The notes under the pieces are model-generated. The model made no database searches and had not been told where the DNA came from. It saw nothing but the letters and a program-made list of their open reading frames with translations. A DNA stretch of 8,780 nt from assembly GCA_964622715.1 (NCBI GenBank), contig CAZURR010000096.1, forward strand, positions 1 through 8,780, written 5' to 3'. Made by a program: the position numbers and the translations under genes. Shown piece after piece: positions 1-4,844 of the stretch. The first letter of the stretch is position 1. Every line of letters starts with the position of its first letter. The DNA is from Hyphomicrobium_A sp964622715. Lineage in GTDB: Bacteria > Pseudomonadota > Alphaproteobacteria > Rhizobiales > Hyphomicrobiaceae.

Positions 1-160
1 CGCTATGAGAATCAGATTTCTACTCGTGCTTGGAGCATTGAAACGTCGTAGACCTTCCAGGACTGTTTCAACAGTATCTGCAATTAGGGGACACCGCGGC
101 TACTCTTTCCTGCCGTTTCCGAAACATCCGGTGTTGGCCCAATTCAATGAGGAAGGCTCA

Positions 161-189
161 CCGATTTGATCGGAGCGTGGATCACGCTC
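161..189 (-). terminator. two adjacent small hairpins at the end of the CBS gene
   Basis: Two perfect inverted repeats abut here. CCGAT-TTG-ATCGG covers 161-173 and GAGCGTG-GAT-CACGCTC covers 173-189. The 7-bp stem contains the TGA stop (182-184) of the minus-strand CBS gene. No T-run follows on either strand, so this is not a textbook intrinsic terminator. It may be a 3' stabilising structure, a Rho-associated end, or chance. Confidence 0.3.
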
Positions 190-619
190 TGTTTGACGCA
201 CGCTTTGAAGCTGTCGGCGCGCCCCTCGCAACGAAGCGGTGCCCTTCAACCAGCTTCAAGAGGTCGAAGGAACTGATGATGCCGATTACCTGTTTCTCGT
301 GAGTGACAACGACGTGGTGAATACCACGCTTGCGCATGATCCGCGCCGCCACAGTGGCATCGTTATAGGCGGGCACGACAGTCACGTCATCTGACATGAT
401 GCGGCTGACAGGCGACTTATCCTTGACCCGGCGGGAAAGGTCAGCGGTGGTCACAATGCCGACCGGTTCGCCTTTCGTCCCAACGACAGGAACCGCATGA
501 ATGCGATTTCGTTCCATCATGCCGCGCACGTGTTCGACGGTGTGATGCGGCGCGGCGGTGATGACACGCTTCGCCATGAGTTCCGAGATCTTAACCGTCA
601 TTTCCCGTCGCGCTCCCAT
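182..619 (-). CDS. tandem CBS-domain protein
   Basis: This is a small soluble protein of 145 residues made almost entirely of two CBS motifs, at about residues 13-65 and 73-125. Together they would form one Bateman module. Each repeat ends in the usual ligand-pocket stretch (GIVTTADL near 54-61, GIISSFDL near 113-120), and the first opens with the typical ISELMAKRVITAAP. Family members bind adenosine nucleotides or S-adenosylmethionine and act as energy or redox sensors; the ligand cannot be read from sequence. No enzymatic or membrane domain is attached, so it probably works in trans. Start choice is uncertain. The ATG at 619 has little Shine-Dalgarno sequence, while an in-frame ATG at 601 (MTVKISEL) has GGGAG 11 nt upstream and matches where relatives usually begin. 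The C-terminal 20 residues are a basic, low-complexity tail. It stands alone with its own candidate promoter. Confidence 0.9.
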   Translation of the reverse strand: MGARREMTVKISELMAKRVITAAPHHTVEHVRGMMERNRIHAVPVVGTKGEPVGIVTTADLSRRVKDKSPVSRIMSDDVTVVPAYNDATVAARIMRKRGIHHVVVTHEKQVIGIISSFDLLKLVEGHRFVARGAPTASKRASNRA

Positions 620-655
620 TCATCTGCCGCCGCTCATCGTCCCGCCACCTTGGTG

Positions 656-685
656 ACTATAAAGGGGGTCCGAGATTCTTGTCCA
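656..685 (-). promoter_or_regulatory. candidate sigma70 promoter of the CBS gene
   Basis: On the minus strand, TGGACA (680-685) is followed after 18 nt by TATAGT (656-661). Each hexamer has one mismatch to the consensus. Transcription would start near 649, giving a 5' leader of about 30-50 nt before the CBS start codon. The placement fits, but there is no independent support. Confidence 0.4.
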
Positions 686-691
686 GAAGCT

Positions 692-732
692 GGTTGAGCT
701 CGCCTCGAGCGCTTTGCCTCAACAGGTTGAGC
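692..732. promoter_or_regulatory. possible operator upstream of the CBS gene
   Basis: A perfect palindrome CTCAAC-AG-GTTGAG occupies 718-731. Its right half is also part of an 8-bp direct repeat, GGTTGAGC, at 692-699 and 725-732, spaced 33 bp apart or about three helical turns. The block lies just upstream of the candidate -35 of the minus-strand CBS gene, where an activator could bind. I do not recognise the motif as that of a named regulator. Confidence 0.25.
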
Positions 733-866
733 GCCGGCATGACGCATCACCACCACTGTTGAAGGTGGTCTCCCGAGTCATAGAGATTCGCTGACGGCCA
801 GATCGCTTTCCTCAATGCAAAGGAATCAGGAGGCAGAGCGGCCGTCTATGGGCTTTCTGGGGGCAA

Positions 867-972
867 GTGCTGCACTAAAGAAAGGGTTACTACTTCTGGT
901 GACTTCGCATCGAAAGCCAGTATCGCCAACTCCAGCGTGAGCTGACGTTTCCGCCCCCCCTGAGTGCAGCAC
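867..972. repeat. 10-bp inverted repeats 86 bp apart
   Basis: GTGCTGCACT at 867-876 is the exact reverse complement of AGTGCAGCAC at 963-972. Each arm is itself a near-palindrome (GTGC-T-GCAC), so the pair could be two binding sites of one dimeric regulator. Alternatively the arms are the ends of a roughly 106-bp palindromic element. I see no flanking target duplication and no coding sequence between the arms. Confidence 0.35.
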
Positions 973-1171
973 ACCCCAGCTCGGATCCCCTTCAGCGTAA
1001 CCCATCGACGCTTCGACGGCTGTTCGGGCCTTCTCTATGCGAAAGCTCTAGTCACACCAACGACCCGCCCGGATTTCTCCGAGCGGGCCCTCCGGGCCGC
1101 TTCTCACCTCGCGATCCTTTTGGGAATGATTAGTCTCCACTACTCGTCACTTCGAGACTGCCTTGCCGGAT

Positions 1172-1393
1172 CTATTCAATCTCGATGGAGTCAATGTGCG
1201 GATGATCGCGAAGGTATGCGACCGCTGCTGCCATAAGATCGTCAACGGCATCTTTCTGATAGTTCGGGTCTTCGGTATTTAGGCTGAGATCAGTCTCGAT
1301 CGCCAAAATTTCAGTGATCACTCCATTGTGGCCGACGCGGAGTGTGATCCACGAGAATATTGCGTTGTCGTGTTTGATGATGCCCTGATCCAT
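1172..1393 (-). CDS. hypothetical acidic protein, 73 aa
   Basis: I do not recognise this family. Starting at the ATG at 1393 gives MDQGIIKHDNAIFSW... and ends ...HIDSIEIE. The product is clearly acidic, with a likely beta-rich middle (NAIFSWITLRVGHNGVITEI) and a probable helix at about residues 50-62 (DDLMAAAVAYLRDHP). There is no signal peptide or membrane segment, so it is probably cytosolic. The frame stays open to 1447, but the start at 1393 is preferred because AGAGG lies 5 nt upstream. That Shine-Dalgarno overlaps the TAG stop (1402-1404) of the upstream ORF, leaving 8 nt between the two genes and suggesting translational coupling. Confidence rests on the ribosome binding site and this arrangement, not on homology. 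Confidence 0.55.
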   Translation of the reverse strand: MDQGIIKHDNAIFSWITLRVGHNGVITEILAIETDLSLNTEDPNYQKDAVDDLMAAAVAYLRDHPHIDSIEIE

Positions 1394-1401
1394 CCGGCCC
1401 T

Positions 1402-1788
1402 CTAACGTCTGCGCCAAACATATCTTAGGACGTTTGGGGCAGCCCAAGGTATCAGGTTTTGTGTCGCAAGCGCCCTGTGCACGCTGGCGCGGCTCAAGTC
1501 AGTAGTCGCCATGATCTCTTTCATCGTCTGCGTTCTGACGTTCCCCGTGTCCGATGCTCGATGAGTGCCGAATTGCCGCAATGAGATTTGACTAGGATCA
1601 AGCCAATCAAGGCGATCCTTCCCTATGAATTTGAGGCCAACCTTCCCACACGGAGGATCACCCTCCGGTTGGGGGCGGGTAGTTTCCTTGGGCGCTTGTT
1701 CCTTACGCTGGAACGGCGCCTTTTTTTGTGCCGCCGGCGCAAGAAGGACCAACGGCTCGCCGGCTAATAGCGGAGCGGTGGCACTCAA
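1402..1788 (-). CDS. hypothetical protein with possible C-terminal helix-turn-helix
   Basis: This is an unrecognised 128-residue ORF. The first 25 residues are hydrophobic and alanine-rich. A charged, proline-rich linker follows (about 23-47), then a stretch with GLKFIGKDRLDWLDPSQIS (about 51-69). The tail has a segment that reads like a helix-turn-helix, EIMATTDLSRASVHRALA (about 91-108), in the style of winged-helix regulators. The start at 1788 is a TTG with no visible Shine-Dalgarno, so the true start may lie inside the frame; an ATG at 1524 would give about 40 residues. Its stop merges with the Shine-Dalgarno of the 73-aa gene downstream, which is the main reason to think it is translated. 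It could be a degraded regulator or a chance frame. Confidence 0.35.
   Translation of the reverse strand: MSATAPLLAGEPLVLLAPAAQKKAPFQRKEQAPKETTRPQPEGDPPCGKVGLKFIGKDRLDWLDPSQISLRQFGTHRASDTGNVRTQTMKEIMATTDLSRASVHRALATQNLIPWAAPNVLRYVWRRR
1588..1601. promoter_or_regulatory. FNR/FixK-like palindrome
   Basis: TTGA-CTAGGA-TCAA matches the TTGA-N6-TCAA consensus of Crp/Fnr-family oxygen regulators such as FNR, FixK and AnrA. It sits inside the putative 1402-1788 ORF, 195 bp upstream of the 73-aa gene and 323 bp before the DUF2189 gene, so it is not placed ideally for either. A match this good is expected by chance roughly once in seven windows of this size. Confidence 0.25.
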
Positions 1789-1831
1789 TTTTTGGACGTT
1801 TGTACGCGCGCGTGAGATTTCAGGTCGATCG

Positions 1832-1861
1832 TTGATACAGAGCCGGCGTCCGTCCTATGGT
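1832..1861 (+). promoter_or_regulatory. candidate sigma70 promoter of the DUF2189 gene
   Basis: TTGATA (1832-1837) and TATGGT (1856-1861) are separated by 18 nt. Transcription would begin near 1868 and leave a leader of about 57 nt before the ATG at 1925. The -10 has two mismatches. Position and orientation fit; nothing else supports it. Confidence 0.3.
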
Positions 1862-1924
1862 TCTTGCCCGGCACATTTCAGCGCCGAAACGCCCAACAAG
1901 TGACGGCAAGGGAGGGTGAACGAT

Positions 1925-2713
1925 ATGGGACCGGCGGAACAATGGCCCGGTGTACGCCGGTTGACGGTCAATGACCTCGTCGATGTCATGGGTGCCGGTA
2001 TACGGGATTTGCGGGCCGCCCCACAATACGGGCTCTTCTTTGGTGGCCTTTATGCGGCGGCGGGCTGGCTCCTCATCGCACTGCTCTGGTATCTCGGTCT
2101 GCCCTATCTCGCCTACCCGCTGGCATTGGGCTTTGCGCTGATTGCGCCATTCGCTGCGGTCGGCTTCTATTCCGTCAGCGATCACTTGGACAAGGGCAAG
2201 CCGCTTTCATGGTCTAATGTTTTTGGCGGAATCAGGGATGCCGCGCGCCGCGATCTGAGATGGATGGCATTGGTTACTGGATTTGCGCTTATCCTGTGGA
2301 TGGATATCGCGGCTATCCTGTTCTTCGGCTTCCTGGGTTTCCAAGGATTCGGTCCCGACCTTTTCGAGACACTCTTCACCACGCCGACCGGTCTTATTTT
2401 CCTGCTGCTCGGCAACGTCGTCGGTGCCCTAATCGCGCTGTCAGTATTCTCGATCTCGGTTGTTTCCTTCCCGATGCTTTATGAACGAGACGTAGATTTC
2501 GTGACGGCCATGGTGACAAGCGTCCGGCTCGTTATTGCGAACCCGTCCACAATGATTATCTGGTTTGTCGTCATCGGCATCCTGATGGGGATCTCTCTAC
2601 TATCGGGGTTCCTGGGACTGATCTTCGTGCTACCCGTCATCGGTCATGCTACCTGGCATCTCTACCGGCGCGCGGTCGAACCGGCGGCGACGAGTGAAGA
2701 GATTGCTGCATAG
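1925..2713 (+). CDS. DUF2189 integral membrane protein
   Basis: This 262-residue protein has five or six predicted membrane segments, at about residues 37-57, 62-82, 113-138, 156-182 and 208-236. It is recognisable as DUF2189 by the N-terminal RRLTVNDLVDVMGAGIRDLR, the SVSDHLDKGKPLSWSN loop after the second helix, the FSISVVSFPMLYERDVDF segment, and the closing LPVIGHATWHLYRRAV. The family is an inner-membrane protein of unknown function, common in proteobacteria and often near respiratory or stress genes. A GTG at 1916 is in frame, but AAGGGAGGTGA (1908-1918) is a near-perfect Shine-Dalgarno that includes that GTG. The ATG at 1925 sits 9 nt after the GGAGG core and is the likelier start. Length is normal for the family and the frame is intact. 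Confidence 0.9.
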   Translation: MGPAEQWPGVRRLTVNDLVDVMGAGIRDLRAAPQYGLFFGGLYAAAGWLLIALLWYLGLPYLAYPLALGFALIAPFAAVGFYSVSDHLDKGKPLSWSNVFGGIRDAARRDLRWMALVTGFALILWMDIAAILFFGFLGFQGFGPDLFETLFTTPTGLIFLLLGNVVGALIALSVFSISVVSFPMLYERDVDFVTAMVTSVRLVIANPSTMIIWFVVIGILMGISLLSGFLGLIFVLPVIGHATWHLYRRAVEPAATSEEIAA

Positions 2714-2792
2714 CGGGGCAACGAGAAAGACTTGCCTAATAGCGGGATCGGCGCTGCCTGCTTGCGCTCGTCACGCTTCAACCATCGCCTTG

Positions 2793-3161
2793 ATGCTCGG
2801 CCGATTGAACGGGCGCCCACGCTCGTTGAAATGGCCTGCCTCTGCTTGCGTTCGCGTGCGCAATCCGGCGACCGCACCCGACCAATTGGATCGCAAGGTG
2901 CTGGAGAACTTTGTCTCCAAGATTGCGGCCGGCGCCGATCCTGCCACGCTCAAGCAGATCCAGACCGCGAAGGAGGGCGGCCAGACTGTATTTCGCTACA
3001 TGAAGGCGATCCCAACCGCCGCTGAGCCCTGCCTCACCTGCCACGGCATGAATCTCGATCCGGTTCTCAAGGCCGAGATTGCGCGTTTGTATCCGGACGA
3101 CCAGGCCACCGGATTCAAGGCCGGCGAGCTTCGCTTCGCTTTCACGGTCACGAAGCACTGA
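2793..3161 (+). pseudogene. DUF3365 (Tll0287-like) heme protein, 5' end lost
   Basis: The C-terminal part of a DUF3365 heme-binding protein is clear. It runs from VRVRNPATAPDQLDRKVLENF (from about 2850) through FRYMKAIPTAAEPCLTCHG to LYPDDQATGFKAGELRFAFTV. CLTCH (about 3033-3047) is the c-type heme attachment motif. Family members begin with a signal peptide and a further 60-80 residues before this block. Here none of the three frames upstream shows them, and the frame simply opens further back inside the DUF2189 gene (ATG at 2646). The ATG at 2793 is the nearest start and lacks a Shine-Dalgarno. Without a signal peptide the product could not reach the periplasm for heme attachment. I read it as a truncated remnant whose 3' half is still intact. 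Confidence 0.7.
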
Positions 3162-3219
3162 ATTGATTGGGACAGTCCGCAACGCGACAAAATGGGCGCG
3201 GTTCTGAGGGAGAGGAACG

Positions 3220-3270
3220 ATGCTCAAGAAAGCCACCAACCCTCTCGGCGTAGGGCAAACTTCCAAGTAA
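3220..3270 (+). CDS. possible 16-residue micro-ORF
   Basis: The plus strand carries a strong purine-rich ribosome binding site (GAGGGAGAGGAACG, ending at 3219) directly before ATG at 3220. The frame encodes MLKKATNPLGVGQTSK and stops at TAA 3268-3270. No longer gene follows in this frame. It may be a leader peptide, the surviving start of a lost gene, or a small protein. I recognise no family. Confidence 0.2.
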   Translation: MLKKATNPLGVGQTSK

Positions 3271-3387
3271 GACAGGGAAGGGTGGCGTCTACTTGGACAA
3301 GAATGGGTATCCCTGATTGATTTGATCTCAGACAAATTTCATTGCGAGATTTCAGCCGAGAGTGAGAAGGACCCCGCCAAAGATAAA

Positions 3388-3413
3388 GACGCTGGCCAGC
3401 ACAGACCAGCGTC
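3388..3413 (-). terminator. intrinsic terminator of the phasin gene
   Basis: GACGCTGG (3388-3395) pairs perfectly with CCAGCGTC (3406-3413) across a 10-nt loop. Read on the minus strand, the stem is followed at once by TTTATCTTT (3379-3387). An 8-bp GC-rich stem plus a T-rich tail is a good Rho-independent terminator. It lies about 73 nt past the phasin stop codon in the right orientation. Confidence 0.75.
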
Positions 3414-3427
3414 GCGGTTTCGCAACT

Positions 3428-3456
3428 GTGCCCCCGGGCACGGACCCCGCGCGGGG
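3428..3456. other. two further GC-rich hairpins in the phasin 3' region
   Basis: GTGCCC-CC-GGGCAC (3428-3441) and the perfect 12-bp palindrome CCCCGCGCGGGG (3445-3456) lie between the phasin stop and its terminator. Neither has its own T-tail. In the phasin transcript they would form two tight stems upstream of the terminator hairpin, which could protect the 3' end or act as an attenuated read-through barrier. Confidence 0.45.
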
Positions 3457-3485
3457 GGATGAGAAATTTATACAGAGGCTGACAA

Positions 3486-3800
3486 CTATTTCCTTGCGAC
3501 GGGCTTGTAGGCTTCCTTAGCCATACTCGCGTACATGCCGCCGATCTTGGTCACCTGCTGCATGTAGTCGTCATAGGCGCGCTTGGCATAGCTCGTCTGG
3601 ATTTCCACGGCCTGCTCGACCGATTTCGATCCCATGAGCTTCTCAAGGGTTGCACTGCCCTCTTCGAACGACCGCTTCGAGTAATCGCCCATCTCAGCTG
3701 CGATCGCCTGCCAATTCTTGTTCCACTCGCCGAACATGCGCATGGCGCTGTCCACGTTGGATTGCCCGAGCTTCTGCATGTCCTCAAAATTTTTGATCAT
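3486..3800 (-). CDS. phasin family protein (Phasin_2 type)
   Basis: This is a 104-residue, almost wholly helical protein of the phasin family, which coats polyhydroxyalkanoate granules in the cytoplasm and influences their number and size. The diagnostic stretch is the helical LMGSKSVEQAVEIQTSYAK at about residues 55-73, followed by RAYDDYMQQVTKIGGMY. The N-terminal half (NFEDMQKLGQSNVDSAMRMF) is the expected amphipathic helix. There is no signal peptide or membrane segment, no cysteine, and the length is usual for the short alphaproteobacterial form. The ATG at 3800 is the only sensible start; GGA 7-8 nt upstream is a modest Shine-Dalgarno. It is a single-gene unit with a promoter-like region upstream and an intrinsic terminator downstream. 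No PHA synthase gene is in the window. Confidence 0.9.
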   Translation of the reverse strand: MIKNFEDMQKLGQSNVDSAMRMFGEWNKNWQAIAAEMGDYSKRSFEEGSATLEKLMGSKSVEQAVEIQTSYAKRAYDDYMQQVTKIGGMYASMAKEAYKPVARK

Positions 3801-3857
3801 GGTGTCATCCGTGTCCTTGACAAGCTCTCACCAACAGACGCTGCCCCACCACGAAGG

Positions 3858-3887
3858 TTGATTTAACTCAGCTGGTTTTCACGTCAA
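3858..3887 (-). promoter_or_regulatory. phasin upstream region: weak promoter and near-FNR motif
   Basis: On the minus strand, TTGACG (3882-3887) and TTAAAT (3861-3866) are spaced 15 nt, short for a sigma70 promoter. Overlapping them, CTGA-GTTAAA-TCAA (3858-3871) has one mismatch to the FNR/FixK palindrome. If it were an activator site at -41.5, transcription would start near 3823, 23 nt before the phasin ATG. The two readings exclude each other and both are weak. Confidence 0.25.
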
Positions 3888-3939
3888 TGACGCCACCAGG
3901 GAATGGCCTGTATGTCGCGGGCGACCACCTGTCGCACGA

Positions 3940-4075
3940 TCAGCAGTGGTCCAGCACTCAAACATACGACCGAGCATCGCTGTTGGTTGCTTTCGGTCAA
4001 AAGCGGATGTGGCAATACACGTCGGCGATGTTTGCCTTGTCCCCAGAATCAGACATTCTGCGAGGCAGCGCGCAA
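3940..4075. repeat. degenerate Bradyrhizobiaceae-type intergenic repeat
   Basis: No convincing gene lies between 3890 and 4330, although several frames are open. Conceptual translations give phrases such as FRSKADVAIHVGDVCLVPRI (plus) and DKANIADVYCHIRF (minus). These resemble the KADI / CHIRF peptides I remember from many small spurious ORFs in Bradyrhizobium and relatives, which derive from an abundant intergenic repeat. Two decayed units appear to lie in tandem, around TTTCGGTCAAAAGCGGATGT (3991-4010) and TTGTCCCCAGAATCAGACAT (4037-4056). The identification is from memory of that repeat, not from an alignment. Confidence 0.35.
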
Positions 4076-4336
4076 TCTCGGCGGCAGCCCAGCGCCTCGA
4101 CCTCTCCGGGAAAAAGTCGCGGGTTGAGTGTTGTCGCGCCAAGCTCAAGCAGGCCTTGCTGCACTGCTGCGCCATTGAGGCCGATCCGCGCGGCGGCGGG
4201 GTCGATTGTGCGCTGCGCTCGACGGGGCTGCGACAAGGGCTGCTGATGGGGTCGAGGCCGGAGCCTGCCGGCTACCCCGCTGCGACCTGACAGGCCGCAT
4301 CCAAGGTCTTTCGAGAATGTCGAATTGATCTCGCAG

Positions 4337-4454
4337 TCACTACAAGGCCGACCCTCGGTTCCGGGTCACTGGCTGTAGTGAGCAGACTCTAGTCCATCCG
4401 TCTGTTTCTATTCAATGCTTGGGACGCAGCATCACACAACCGTGATGTTTTTTT
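4337..4454 (+). ncRNA. possible small RNA with terminal hairpin
   Basis: The plus strand holds a long nested stem-loop, TCACTACA (4337-4344) with TGTAGTGA (4374-4381), enclosing GACCC (4350-4354) with GGGTC (4363-4367). About 48 nt later comes a proper terminator (4430-4454). No protein gene on this strand precedes that terminator, so it must end some other transcript. A structured small RNA or a decayed gene's 3' end would explain it. I could not find a convincing promoter upstream, so the 5' end is unknown. Confidence 0.25.
4430..4454 (+). terminator. intrinsic terminator
   Basis: CATCAC (4430-4435), a six-base loop, and GTGATG (4442-4447) form a perfect stem followed directly by seven T (4448-4454). 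The orientation is plus only, since no T-run follows on the other strand. It lies 58 nt before the small secreted-protein gene, so it separates that gene from anything upstream. The gene it serves is not evident. Confidence 0.6.
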
Positions 4455-4512
4455 CACAGAGGCTACGATGGTGCGCGCGTAACGTTTCCTGACGCTGGAC
4501 GTACCTCTTGAT

Positions 4513-4761
4513 GTGAGTGGTTTCGGTTGCAAGATAAAACAGGAGTTGATCATAATCCGCACTCTCACTTCTCTCACGATCGCCCTGACACTTGTCGCTG
4601 GCGCCTCCGTCGCTAGTTCCCACGGTAGCCTTATGGTGCGTGGCCATCAGGGCGTTAGCTACAGTGACAGGTTGGCCAACTGGGCAGCCAATGCTGCAAC
4701 GGCTGCAGGAGTTTCAAGCTGCGGCTATTTTGTCTTGACCGGCCGATGTTTAGCGTTTTAG
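4513..4761 (+). CDS. small secreted protein, unknown function
   Basis: I recognise no family. The frame encodes a signal peptide (IRTLTSLTIALTLVAGASVA, then SSHG) and a mature part of about 45 residues, SHGSLMVRGHQGVSYSD... ending GYFVLTGRCLAF, with two cysteines that could pair after export. The start is unclear. GTG at 4513 has no Shine-Dalgarno and would add 13 polar residues before the signal peptide. AGGAG at 4541-4545 is well placed for initiation at ATA 4552 (spacing 6), which would give an ideal signal-peptide start and 69 residues. TTG 4546 touches the AGGAG and is too close. Either AUA is used, or an original ATG has mutated. It lies 83 nt upstream of msrA on the same strand and might be cotranscribed. 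Confidence 0.5.
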   Translation: MSGFGCKIKQELIIIRTLTSLTIALTLVAGASVASSHGSLMVRGHQGVSYSDRLANWAANAATAAGVSSCGYFVLTGRCLAF

Positions 4762-4844
4762 GCCATCTCTACTTTCAACTGCAAAGCAGCGGACATCACT
4801 CTGCGGCTAGCCGTTACGACGCTCAAGAAGGAGGGAATTTTTGA

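Larger units (their letters stand above)
620..1171. other. gene-free stretch between the CBS gene and the unknown minus-strand pair
   Basis: I find no convincing gene in these roughly 550 bases. The open frames present lack Shine-Dalgarno sequences and resemble no family I know. The stretch holds the CBS promoter region, a 10-bp inverted-repeat pair at 867-972, a seven-C run (954-960), and a short GC hairpin GGCCC-TCC-GGGCC at 1086-1098 without a T-tail. Just beyond the stop of the 73-aa gene, AGTCTC/GAGACT (about 1134-1161) forms a weak 6-bp inverted repeat. Confidence 0.5.

Noticed and set aside
5..169. Plus-strand frame of 54 codons beginning MRIRFLLVLGAL
   Set aside because: There is no room to see a ribosome binding site, no family resemblance, and the hydrophobic start is short and followed by a basic stretch.
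489..513. GGAAC-N16-CGTT, resembling an EcfG general-stress promoter on the plus strand
   Set aside because: It lies inside the CBS coding region in antisense orientation, forms a chance palindrome with GTTCC, and no gene follows downstream.
2778..3335. Minus-strand frame of 185 codons opposite the DUF3365 remnant
   Set aside because: The plus strand shows clear heme-protein motifs; the opposite frame is arginine-rich with no recognisable domain.
3879..4290. Several overlapping frames of 74-119 codons on both strands
   Set aside because: All lack good starts, contradict each other, and are better explained as degenerate repeat sequence.
4350..4370. GGTTCC-containing stem that might be a tRNA T-arm
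   Set aside because: The loop and stem lengths are wrong, there is no acceptor stem, D-arm or anticodon arm nearby, and the outer stem does not match a tRNA fold.
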